A stretch of DNA of 64,000 nucleotides from Hyphomicrobium facile (GTDB lineage: Bacteria > Pseudomonadota > Alphaproteobacteria > Rhizobiales > Hyphomicrobiaceae): assembly GCF_900116175.1 (NCBI RefSeq), contig NZ_FPCH01000002.1, positions 310,001 through 374,000 of the forward strand, given 5' to 3'. The notes beneath the pieces are model-generated. The model saw only the letters and a program-made list of their open reading frames with translations, searched no databases and was not told the origin of the DNA. Made by a program: the position numbers and the translations under genes. Shown here piece after piece: positions 15,573-23,087 of this stretch (positions within the stretch are counted from its first letter, which is position 1; each line of letters opens with the position of its first letter).

Positions 15573-17665
15573 GTGGAGAACGCCAAACCAGATCAAATCT
15601 CGCCGGCACGCTCGATATGTCGTGGAAAGATATGTCTTGGCTCCTAATGGGCCTGCTCGCCGCGATCGCATTGTATGCCGCACCAAATGTGACATGGTTG
15701 GGAACGTTTCCCGAGCATTGGGGCCTTCCCATTTCCGCGTGGACGAACGCGATCCTGGCTCCGATGGTCGTAGGCTTGCAGGGCGCGACACGCGTCCTCA
15801 GCCAAGTTATCGGCGCGCCAATGTCCGCAGGCCGCGCCGTGCTCGATTGGACGCCGTGGAGCACGGTGACATTGGCATTTTTCCTTCTCGCCTATTGGAC
15901 GGCGGGAATTCGAACAGCGTGTTTCACGTTGGCATCGTTCCTGTACATCGTCTCGGTGGGCTTCTGGACGCCCACGATGAACACGATTGCTCAGATCGGG
16001 TTGGCCATACCTATTGCCATTCTCTTAGGCTTTGCGATCGGAACGCTCGCGGCTCGCTACCCCCGCTTGAACACCGCTACGCAAGCGAGCCTCGATTTCA
16101 TGCAGACGATACCGACGTTCGCATATCTTATCCCGATTTTGCTGTTGTTCGGCTTTGGTCCCGTCGTGGGGCTGATCACCAGCATCATTTATGCGATGCC
16201 TCCGATGATCCGGAATACCATCCTCGGCCTTCAGCGCGTGCCGCCGGAATTACGCGAGTCTGGACGCATGAGCGGCTGCACGCCCTTGCAGGAGTTTTGG
16301 TGGGTGCGTGTGCCCGCCGCGACGCCCCAGCTGCTGGTGGGGCTCAATCAGACCACCATGGCCGCCTTTTCGATGATCATCATCGCTTCCGTAATCGGCG
16401 GATCACAAGACATCGGCTGGGAAGTCCTCAGCACGATGCGCAAAGCGCAATTTGGAGAAAGCCTTGCCGCAGGCGTCGTCATCGCGGTCTTGGCGATGAT
16501 CCTCGATCGCGTCAGCTGCGGGTTCACGCAACGCTATGTCCACGGTGAACAATTTCACACCAATCGCTATTTCTGGATCGCTTCACTCGGAGCTTTGTTT
16601 GCGTCGGTGGCGCTCGCGAGCTTGGTGCCTTCTCTCTGGGTCTGGCCCGACGCGTGGGTGATCCGGCCGGCTGCTCCACTGGATACCGCCGTGGACTGGA
16701 TTACCGCGAACTACGGCACTAGCCTCAACGCTCTAAAAACGACAGCCTTCTATTACTTTTTGCTGCCGCTCAAAATCGGTCTCGTGCAGGCAGTGACGCC
16801 AATGACCTGGGGCCTTTCGTTCGATGGACCGGTGCAGATCGGATATTGGGCAATCGCTGCCCTCGCCGTCGGTGTTGCAACAGTCTACTCCGATCGCGCG
16901 GCAGCATCGATTATCGCGGTCATCGCGATACTCTTGTTCTACGGCACCACAGGCATCCCGTGGCCCGTGTTCATCGCGATTGTCACCCTCGCGGCTTATC
17001 AGGCCGGAGGGTTTCCCACGGCAGTCTTCGCGTTCTTGGCGCAGCTGTTCATTCTAGTATCCGGATTTTGGCCGGCTGCGATGCTTTCGGTCTATTTGTG
17101 CGTAGCGGCCGTGGCAATCTGCATCGCGATCGGAGTCTCATTGGGAGCTGCCGCTGCTAACAACGATCACCTTTCCGCTCTCCTACGTCCCATCAACGAC
17201 GGTTTGCAGACCGTTCCCCAGTTTGTTCTGCTCATACCCGCTTTGATGTTTTTCCAGGCCGGCGATTTTACTGCGCTGATCGCCATCATTCTGTACGCCA
17301 TCGTCCCGGCGATAAAATATACCGAAGCCGGCTTGCGCAACGTTTCGCCTAACTCCGTCGAAGCTGGGTTGGCATTGGGGTGCACGAAACGACAAATGTT
17401 TTGGCAGGTGCGGTTACCGCAAGCCGTTCCTGAAATCCTGCTCGGTGTGAACCAGACGATTATGTACGCGCTCGCGATGCTGGTTATCGCAGCCCTCGTC
17501 GGCACCACCGACCTTGGTCAGGAGGTCTACATCGCGCTCGGTAAAGCCGATGCCGGAAGCGGGCTTGTCGCGGGCATTTCTATGGCGCTGATCGCCATGA
17601 TCGCCGATCGTGTGCTCCAAAATGCGGCTTCGAGCCGAAAAGCGGCACTCGGGTTGCCGGTATAA
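15569..17665 (+). CDS. tmoW: Double-domain ABC permease (TmoW-like)
   Basis: A membrane permease of 698 residues with two BPD-type permease modules in tandem. Each has a QTIP/QTVPxF...PxLxxF segment and an ATP-coupling EAA loop (ESGRMSGCTPLQEFWWVRVPAATPQ..., then EAGLALGCTKRQMFWQVRLPQAVPE...). Ordinary ProW is about half this length. The repeat means one polypeptide can form the whole channel, as in the TMAO transporter permease. It starts at a GTG that overlaps the ATPase stop. It is the last gene of the operon and converges on the second reductase gene. Confidence 0.85.
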   Translation: MSGERQTRSNLAGTLDMSWKDMSWLLMGLLAAIALYAAPNVTWLGTFPEHWGLPISAWTNAILAPMVVGLQGATRVLSQVIGAPMSAGRAVLDWTPWSTVTLAFFLLAYWTAGIRTACFTLASFLYIVSVGFWTPTMNTIAQIGLAIPIAILLGFAIGTLAARYPRLNTATQASLDFMQTIPTFAYLIPILLLFGFGPVVGLITSIIYAMPPMIRNTILGLQRVPPELRESGRMSGCTPLQEFWWVRVPAATPQLLVGLNQTTMAAFSMIIIASVIGGSQDIGWEVLSTMRKAQFGESLAAGVVIAVLAMILDRVSCGFTQRYVHGEQFHTNRYFWIASLGALFASVALASLVPSLWVWPDAWVIRPAAPLDTAVDWITANYGTSLNALKTTAFYYFLLPLKIGLVQAVTPMTWGLSFDGPVQIGYWAIAALAVGVATVYSDRAAASIIAVIAILLFYGTTGIPWPVFIAIVTLAAYQAGGFPTAVFAFLAQLFILVSGFWPAAMLSVYLCVAAVAICIAIGVSLGAAAANNDHLSALLRPINDGLQTVPQFVLLIPALMFFQAGDFTALIAIILYAIVPAIKYTEAGLRNVSPNSVEAGLALGCTKRQMFWQVRLPQAVPEILLGVNQTIMYALAMLVIAALVGTTDLGQEVYIALGKADAGSGLVAGISMALIAMIADRVLQNAASSRKAALGLPV

Positions 17666-17984
17666 TTACTTTGCGGGGTCGCGTCCTGCGTGACCCGGCC
17701 AAGATTTAGCGGCTAGCCCGTGTTTTTACTCGGGCCAGCCTCTGCATTACAAAGCCAAACACGGCTCTACCGAGCTTTTTGGCAAATGCTGTTCGAAGCG
17801 AATGCCGCCGAAAGTGAATGTGCGAGCAGCCTGGGGTTAGCCTTTGAGGCGGGTCATGGGGCGTCGTCCGTTTCAAACGCGTCGATGCGCCGAAGTGGAA
17901 TCCAAGGGAGCGGAATGCCTCTGGAGCCCCCGTTCAACGACAGGCCGAGTTTTGTCTCGGCCTCTATCCAGACGGCGGACGGAT
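17666..17984. other. Intergenic region between convergent operons
   Basis: No convincing gene. A GGGTC/GACCC pair near 17675 follows the permease stop, and a clear hairpin lies at 17943-17962. Short frames here look like shadows. Confidence 0.5.
17943..17962 (-). terminator. Hairpin after reductase 2
   Basis: GGCCGAG and CTCGGCC form a 7-bp stem with a 6-nt loop, 23 bp past the reductase stop on the minus strand. There is no T-run, so termination is possible but weak. Confidence 0.4.
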
Positions 17985-18998
17985 CTATTCGACGACCATC
18001 GTCGATGCAGAGACGAAGGGATCGGCGTGACAGTCGGATGGAGTGACCCCCATCTCCATCGCAAACTTCTGGCAATTCGCAACCAATCCAGGCGAACCGC
18101 AGGTATAGATTTTGTGTCCTTGGAGGGTCTCGAAGTGGCGCCTAAGCTCAATAAAAACGTCGGTTGTCCTGGCGGCATCGATGCCGTTGGCGCGGGTAAT
18201 GACCGGGAAATAACCAAATCTCGGGTACTTTTCGGCGAGCTTCAGCATTTCTTCGTTTTGATAAAGTCCTTTCGCCTCGCGCGCGGAATGGTAGATGCGT
18301 ATGTCGTGGCCGGGCATTGATGCCAAGGCGTCTAGCAATATCGATTTCGCCGGTGCGAGTCCCGTGCCGCCGACGACCATCGTAATTGGTCCTGGGTGCT
18401 CTTTGCGGAGGTAGGCGCTTCCAAACGGAGCATTCAAGACGAACCGGTCCGACGGTTTGCACTTCTCGTATACGTGCTTACTGACCTTCCCGTGTTTGTA
18501 ATACTCGATGTGAAATTCCAATTCCGCCGCACCTGGGCGATTGGCGAACGAATATTCCCGCGCTGGAAGATTGGGGAAAGTGAGCGTGGCGAACTGCCCG
18601 GCGCTAAACATGGGCGAAGGGCTCGTGCAGGGCTTGGCCTTGAGGATAGCGATCTCCGATGACACGCGGTCTATCGACGTCACGACGCACTCGTACTTGG
18701 CTGGGGTGAACGTGTCTGCGTCCTCAATGAATTCTACCTCGCAGTCGCTTGTGGGCATCGCGCGGCAGGCGAGGATGATGTTTTCGAACTTTTCTGCCTC
18801 CGTGAGTGCCGTCGGATCATATGTTTTGTGCGTGACCGTGCCCTTGCGCAAGATGGACTTGCACGAGGAGCAATTGCCCTGACGGCAGGCATAGGGATAG
18901 TCGAGTCCCGCCTTCAACGCCTCGTCCAGTATCGAGAACCCTCTCCGCACCTCTAACGTAGTCTCGAATTGGGGAATCGACACCTTAAAGTTGGCCAT
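17985..18998 (-). CDS. Rieske oxygenase reductase, N-terminal [2Fe-2S] + FAD/NAD (copy 2)
   Basis: The 337-residue electron-transfer partner of oxygenase 2. It has the same architecture as copy 1: a ferredoxin domain with cysteines 38, 43, 46 and 78, then flavin motif REYSFAN, then NAD motifs GGTGLAPAKS and CGSPGLV. I chose the ATG at 18998, with GAAGGACGAG just upstream and the first ferredoxin strand at residue 4. The longer frame starting at 19067 would read through the hairpin at 19024-19052 and is unlikely. It is downstream of oxygenase 2, with 73 bp between them holding that hairpin, so its expression may be lower than that of the oxygenase. Confidence 0.87.
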   Translation of the reverse strand: MANFKVSIPQFETTLEVRRGFSILDEALKAGLDYPYACRQGNCSSCKSILRKGTVTHKTYDPTALTEAEKFENIILACRAMPTSDCEVEFIEDADTFTPAKYECVVTSIDRVSSEIAILKAKPCTSPSPMFSAGQFATLTFPNLPAREYSFANRPGAAELEFHIEYYKHGKVSKHVYEKCKPSDRFVLNAPFGSAYLRKEHPGPITMVVGGTGLAPAKSILLDALASMPGHDIRIYHSAREAKGLYQNEEMLKLAEKYPRFGYFPVITRANGIDAARTTDVFIELRRHFETLQGHKIYTCGSPGLVANCQKFAMEMGVTPSDCHADPFVSASTMVVE

Positions 18999-19015
18999 TA
19001 CTCGTCCTTCGATCT

Positions 19016-19052
19016 TAAAATAAACGCTGCGCACGGCCTCCGTGCGCAGCGT
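19016..19052 (-). terminator. Strong hairpin between oxygenase 2 and reductase 2
   Basis: 19024-19036 and 19040-19052 are a perfect 13-bp inverted repeat with a 3-nt loop (arms ACGCTGCGCACGG and its complement). On the minus strand it is followed by TTTATTTT, the look of an intrinsic terminator. It sits 20 bp after the oxygenase stop and about 25 bp before the reductase ribosome site, so it probably causes partial termination or protects the upstream mRNA end. Confidence 0.7.
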
Positions 19053-19071
19053 CAAGTGGCCTCGCAATATG

Positions 19072-20259
19072 TCAGCGCCTGTCAGCGCTCATAGCGTTGT
19101 AGTAGATGGACTGAAAATGGTGGATGCCGTGCTCGCTGGATGAGGATGCTTTGTGATCGCCTAACCCGTCGCTCGATCTACCTTCCCCGACAAGCTTTTG
19201 GTCGATAACAAGCCTGCCCTGCGAGTATGCAACAGAATGGAGACCACGCTGCACGCTTTCCACTAGGCCGATATCTTCCGGCTGGAGAACGTCCTTGATG
19301 TATTCCATCGCAGCCTTCTCTTCCTCATTGGGCATCGCCTCATCGAGGAAGAAATCCCAGTGCTCATACGTGGTCTCTGGGCCTGTCGGCATGATATGCA
19401 TGAACGACAAATTTCGGCGGCCGGGGAAAACGTTGAAAGTAACGTTGGGCCATAGATACCAAGCTGCGTACATCAGCTGGGCGCCCTGCTGATTTTTGTC
19501 GACCTTGTACGCCGAGTTTTCCTCTCGCGCGGGGGCTATGTGGCTCGAGCAGATCGCGAAGTTCTTGGTCTGATAGATGCCGTGGTCGAAGAGCTCTACG
19601 AGGGCCGGATGCGCCGGCGGGCAGTGGTAGCACTCCTGGAAATTCTCGACGACATTCTTCCAGTTCGCTTTGATTTCGAACGTCTGACGACCCGCGTAGA
19701 CCAGCGTTTCTGGAGTATCAACATACTTGCGGACGTCTGCCTCGAAGTCGCCCGATGTCTCAGCGAGCGACTTGGCGTTGAGATCGATGTTGATCCAAAC
19801 AAACCCAAGGAAAACCTCGAGCTTCACAGGCTTCAGACAAAACTCTTCCGTCTTGAAACCGGCGACATTCTCCAGCACAGAGTTTGAGCGAAGTTGGCCG
19901 TCAAGCTCGTACTGCCAAGCGTGATAGGGGCAAGTGATAGCACGCGTCTTCCCTTCACCCTGTAGCAACTGGTGGGCCCGGTGAGAGCAGACATTGTGGA
20001 AGGCGCGAAGGTTGCCATCGCGACCGCGCACGATAGCGATACTTTGATCGCCTATTTTGACGGTGCGATAGGCGCCGGGGGCCGCGAGTTGGCTCGCGTG
20101 ACAGACGAAGTTCCAGGATTTGTAGAAGATCTTTTCTTTCTCGAGTTCGTAGATCTCGCGATCAAAATACAGATTTGCAGGAAGGGTGTACGAATGCGCG
20201 GGATCGTTTGGCCGAAAGCGGTCGAGCCCGAAGAGTTCCTCATCGTTTTTCTGGAGCAT
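19072..20259 (-). CDS. Rieske non-heme iron oxygenase, quaternary-amine N-demethylase type (copy 2)
   Basis: A 395-residue oxygenase paralogous to copy 1. The Rieske cluster uses C91, H93, C110 and H113. The catalytic segment ENFQECYHCPPAHPAL gives Glu209 as the probable bridging residue and H212/H217 as iron ligands. Blocks shared with copy 1 include FYKSWN/FYRSWN, DQSI, CSHRAH.LLQG.GK..AITCPYHAW and VQ.GLHS. Differences near the C-terminus (an extra segment around VGEGRSSDGLGDHKASS) and through the middle suggest a different amine substrate. AGGTGA precedes the ATG at 20259. The operator at 20366 lies 107 bp upstream. Glycine betaine is one candidate substrate, but this is not proven. Confidence 0.86.
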   Translation of the reverse strand: MLQKNDEELFGLDRFRPNDPAHSYTLPANLYFDREIYELEKEKIFYKSWNFVCHASQLAAPGAYRTVKIGDQSIAIVRGRDGNLRAFHNVCSHRAHQLLQGEGKTRAITCPYHAWQYELDGQLRSNSVLENVAGFKTEEFCLKPVKLEVFLGFVWINIDLNAKSLAETSGDFEADVRKYVDTPETLVYAGRQTFEIKANWKNVVENFQECYHCPPAHPALVELFDHGIYQTKNFAICSSHIAPAREENSAYKVDKNQQGAQLMYAAWYLWPNVTFNVFPGRRNLSFMHIMPTGPETTYEHWDFFLDEAMPNEEEKAAMEYIKDVLQPEDIGLVESVQRGLHSVAYSQGRLVIDQKLVGEGRSSDGLGDHKASSSSEHGIHHFQSIYYNAMSADRR

Positions 20260-20365
20260 TTGAAGTCACCTTTTCTTTGCGAAATGCAATGGCCGACGCC
20301 CGCTTGGTGAACGCAGCCGAAGCCATACCCTGACGCTATTTCTGGGAATGAGCCGGCAGACAGCA

Positions 20366-20385
20366 ATGGTGCCGGTTGGCACTAG
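20366..20385. promoter_or_regulatory. 20-bp operator, site 7 (Rieske operon 2)
   Basis: ATGGTGCC-GGTT-GGCACTAG, two mismatches in the right half, preceded by CA. It lies 107 bp upstream of oxygenase 2 on the minus strand. Confidence 0.68.
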
Positions 20386-20490
20386 TGGCTTGCTCGCAGT
20401 CGATGAATTATTGGAAAGGGTGCGCCCTATTTCGCGGCATCCGGCCCGCGATGGAGACGAGCGACTAACCTAAGCGGCCGAAGCTCGCTA

Positions 20491-21600
20491 TTACTCGTCC
20501 TCGGAGGCGTTGCACGGCAGCGTGCGCAGTTTCAGGTTCGCCAGCTGCCATTTCAGCTGATTGGCGAACGGCATGAGCGCGGTGACAAGCTCCCTCTCGG
20601 AGGAGACGTCCAATTTTCGATAGATGCGCAAACGACGGTTCTTAACCGAACCCTTTGATATCCGCAGTCGCTGCGCAATCGCGCCAGTACTGAATCCGTC
20701 AAGTGTAAGCGCGATGATGTCTCGTTCGCGTGGTGTCAATTGATCAACAATCGACGACGATGCTCGCTCCCCGGCTTCGCTGTCCATAACGCCTTCGCCG
20801 ATATGGTGAAGAAGAAGGCCCCCGGGGGCGATCGAGTTCATGCAGTCGAGTTCCATCCCCCTGAAAGGCAATGCTCCGTCGGCGAGTTGCTGGCGGATTT
20901 CATCATACGACAACGACCACTCGATATTTCTTAGTGCCACGTCCGCTTCCGCAAGCTGGCGCCACTTCGGCGTGGAATAAACAAGCTTGCCATGGCGATC
21001 GAAAATGGCGGCTGGCCTGTCTTGGAACGACGCTGGCGCATGCGCTGCACTATGCATCGCTGTCATTAGCGTCCGCGTGTGAGCCTGATGCAGGCCGTGA
21101 ACGATTGGAAAGAAACGTTCAATGCGTTCGATGTCCTCCTTGGTAAAGCGATCGGCTTTTCTCTCGAAGAACAGCGACAGGCAAGATCTGCCGACCGACG
21201 GAAGGAAAATGGCCAGCTCGTCGGTGAACTCCATTTTCTTCATGAAATCGAGGCAGTAGAAATTTTTGTCCGCAGCCGACGGAAGTGCCGTTTCCATGGT
21301 CTCAACGCGGGCGACCCTGTTTGAGCGCCAGGAGCAGAAATAAGGATCCGTCGAGCGCGGTTCGGCTCCCAAGTAGTACTGGACGATGTTTGAACTAATT
21401 TCTTTCGTATGCAGGACGTCAGGATCGCAACCGGGCGCGTAGCGGACGATCCATCCGGTCTCATGCGGGATAAGCGACCCGATCAATTCCAATAGTCGCA
21501 AGTGGAAGCCCAGCTCGCCGATTTCAGAGGAAGCGGCATTCAACGATTTGGACACGTCCTCCCATTCGCGCGGCTCAAACGAGACCAAACAGCTCTCCAT
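20491..21600 (-). CDS. LuxR/NarL-type HTH transcription regulator (copy 2)
   Basis: A 369-residue paralogue of the regulator at 2001-3071. The N-terminal sensory region shares the FLPSVGRSCLSLFFERK and FFPIVHGLHQAHTR patterns, and the C-terminal LuxR HTH lies around residues 285-345 (LTPRERDIIALTLDGFSTGAIAQRLRISKGSVKNRRLRIYRKL). It has no response-regulator receiver domain, so the signal is probably a small molecule. It sits between Rieske operon 2 and the second fae-like gene. A lone half-site (TTGGTGCC, 21670-21677) lies 70 bp upstream, which would fit autoregulation (inference). Confidence 0.85.
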   Translation of the reverse strand: MESCLVSFEPREWEDVSKSLNAASSEIGELGFHLRLLELIGSLIPHETGWIVRYAPGCDPDVLHTKEISSNIVQYYLGAEPRSTDPYFCSWRSNRVARVETMETALPSAADKNFYCLDFMKKMEFTDELAIFLPSVGRSCLSLFFERKADRFTKEDIERIERFFPIVHGLHQAHTRTLMTAMHSAAHAPASFQDRPAAIFDRHGKLVYSTPKWRQLAEADVALRNIEWSLSYDEIRQQLADGALPFRGMELDCMNSIAPGGLLLHHIGEGVMDSEAGERASSSIVDQLTPRERDIIALTLDGFSTGAIAQRLRISKGSVKNRRLRIYRKLDVSSERELVTALMPFANQLKWQLANLKLRTLPCNASEDE

Positions 21601-21746
21601 CGCTCAGTCAAATGACACGCTCTTAGATGCGGTCTGTTTGTTCAGCGCGTCAATAGGTCGGTCAAACTATTGGTGCCCGGGACAGAATTTAGGCAAAAAG
21701 GGTAACCGCCTTAGCGCAGTCAACAAGACCCCGGTTCTTGCGGCGC

Positions 21747-21787
21747 AAAAAACGCGCGCCCCCGACCTTGGCGAAGTTGAGGGCGCG
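21747..21787 (-). terminator. Intrinsic terminator after fae-like 2
   Basis: CGCGCCC (21755-21761) pairs with GGGCGCG (21781-21787), and the minus-strand transcript continues into six T's (21747-21752). It starts 30 bp past the fae-like 2 stop and shields the LuxR gene behind it. Confidence 0.75.
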
Positions 21788-21816
21788 AGTTTTCCATCGC
21801 CGAAAGGCGACCAATC

Positions 21817-22356
21817 TCAACCAGGGAAGACGTCTGCCAGCGCGTAATGTTTGATCTTATCGCGGTTAGCAATCAGCTCGTCGACTGTAGGCTCACCCTT
21901 CATCGCTCTGCAGATCGCCAGCTTTGTTGCCTCATACTGGCAACGATAGAGATCCTTCTTGTCGAGTTCCTTATGATCCGCAACGCGGGGATCCAGCCAA
22001 ACCGTTATGATCATGCAGATCTCGTTGGCTTTGTCCTTGGGTAGAATGCCGTCCTTCAGACAGTCGACGATCGCGTCTCCGATCGCCCCCTGCACCACGC
22101 CGCCAAAGAGCTCGATATAGGCGCTGTTCGGAATCGTGACTTTCGATGTCATCAGTGCGGCTGGCCGCACTTGTTGGTTGAGATCGCGAATAACGAAGAA
22201 GCGTGTGTGCCCCATCGATTGCCCCATCATTCCCGCAAAGGCATGCCCAACTGGCCCGTCGACGGTGCCGATGACGATTTCAGGCATCGCATCAGTGTAC
22301 TGGCCTTCGGAGGCAAGTACCGTCGCTTCACCAGTAAGAAACACCAAGTTTTTCAT
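21817..22356 (-). CDS. Formaldehyde-activating enzyme (Fae) homologue lacking the catalytic histidine (copy 2)
   Basis: A 179-residue close paralogue of copy 1, by eye nearly 80 percent identical. It has the same conserved blocks (SKVTIPNSAY, QYEATKLAICRAM) and the same replacement of the catalytic histidine by Met24 in DAMPEIVIG. The start at 22356 aligns exactly with copy 1 (MKNLVFLTGEATVLA against MNNLLFRTGEATVLA); a frame extension to 22383 is less likely. It is a single-gene unit with its own operator at 22538 and its own terminator at 21747. Pairing of one Fae homologue with each oxygenase operon suggests a dedicated role with the released formaldehyde. Confidence 0.88.
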   Translation of the reverse strand: MKNLVFLTGEATVLASEGQYTDAMPEIVIGTVDGPVGHAFAGMMGQSMGHTRFFVIRDLNQQVRPAALMTSKVTIPNSAYIELFGGVVQGAIGDAIVDCLKDGILPKDKANEICMIITVWLDPRVADHKELDKKDLYRCQYEATKLAICRAMKGEPTVDELIANRDKIKHYALADVFPG

Positions 22357-22537
22357 AGCTCTCAGATTGTTGGACTGGCCCACGGAACTCGTTTGTTCGG
22401 ATCCGTCTTGAGCAGCGGTAGATCTATTGACTCCCGATGATCAAGTCAGCTCATCGGAAGTCTAAAAATCTCGGATCGCCAAGAGTGTCCCTGGGCACTA
22501 CCTCCCAAAAAACGAAGATGTGGGTCGGCCAGATTTT

Positions 22538-22557
22538 ACGGTGCCAACAGGCACCAT
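22538..22557. promoter_or_regulatory. 20-bp operator, site 8 (fae-like 2)
   Basis: ACGGTGCC-AACA-GGCACCAT followed by TG: one mismatch in the left half and a perfect right half. It lies 182 bp upstream of the fae-like 2 start on the minus strand. Confidence 0.7.
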
Positions 22558-22615
22558 TGAGCAAGACACTCGTCTCGCCGACTATCTGTCCGTTCTGAGG
22601 AAATTCCACGAGACG

Positions 22616-22654
22616 AAAAAGCTGGAGCGGTGTTCCCTGCACTGCTCCAGCTTT
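22616..22654 (-). terminator. Intrinsic terminator of the SIR2-HerA-KTSC operon
   Basis: AAAGCTGGAGC (22618-22628) and GCTCCAGCTTT (22644-22654) make an 11-bp perfect stem with a 15-nt loop. On the minus strand it ends in a run of five T's. It lies about 220 bp past the KTSC stop. Confidence 0.7.
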
Positions 22655-22874
22655 ACTCATCCCCCCAATACGAATCGATGTCGCTATTCTCGGTCTGATA
22701 GATCAGCGACCTCAATCGGTCCAATAGCGATCAGTAAGCGGATTACTAGCGAAAATTTCCATTTTCGCTGCCAATCCAATTCGAGACGTCGGCCGACGAT
22801 CCGACGCGATTTGGCGGATGTCAGATTAGGTTATGGCGGGCGTCACGGCACCCATATGCGCGCCCACAATGCGC

Positions 22875-23087
22875 TCAGCCTACGCGTGAGAAAGGATAGC
22901 CGCTCCGAATGTAGGTGTTGAGAAACTGACCTTTCGACGGCGCTTCCTTGAATCGCTCATAGAGCCCCGCGTCAACGTTGTAATACTGATAAACCGAGCC
23001 GTTGGTGAACTCGACCTCAAGCGTCTGTGTCGGCTCGTCGTACCCAACGGACGCGATATTGGTTGATGATACGTATTCGCGGTTCAT
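22875..23087 (-). CDS. KTSC-domain small protein
   Basis: A 70-residue protein that is a single KTSC domain, recognisable by the YVSSTNIASVGYDEPTQTLEVEFTNG start, the YQYYNV core and the KGQFLNTYIR end (the family is named for its Lys-Thr-Ser-Cys pattern, altered here). KTSC domains are small beta-rich modules linked to nucleic-acid enzymes, of unknown biochemical role. Its ATG overlaps the HerA stop by four bases, so it is translated with the SIR2-HerA operon and may be an accessory subunit of that system. Confidence 0.8.
   Translation of the reverse strand: MNREYVSSTNIASVGYDEPTQTLEVEFTNGSVYQYYNVDAGLYERFKEAPSKGQFLNTYIRSGYPFSRVG

Larger units (their letters stand above)
22357..22874. other. 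Intergenic region at the border of the defence region
   Basis: Contains the operator for fae-like 2 (22538) and a bidirectional-looking terminator (22616-22654) that ends the SIR2-HerA-KTSC operon. The remainder, about 22,660-22,874, shows no gene and probably marks the boundary between the amine locus and the accessory region. Confidence 0.5.

Noticed and set aside
22520-22921. 133-residue plus-strand frame over the operator and terminator near 22.5 kb
   Set aside because: It spans a clear regulatory palindrome and a terminator, and its sequence is compositionally implausible.
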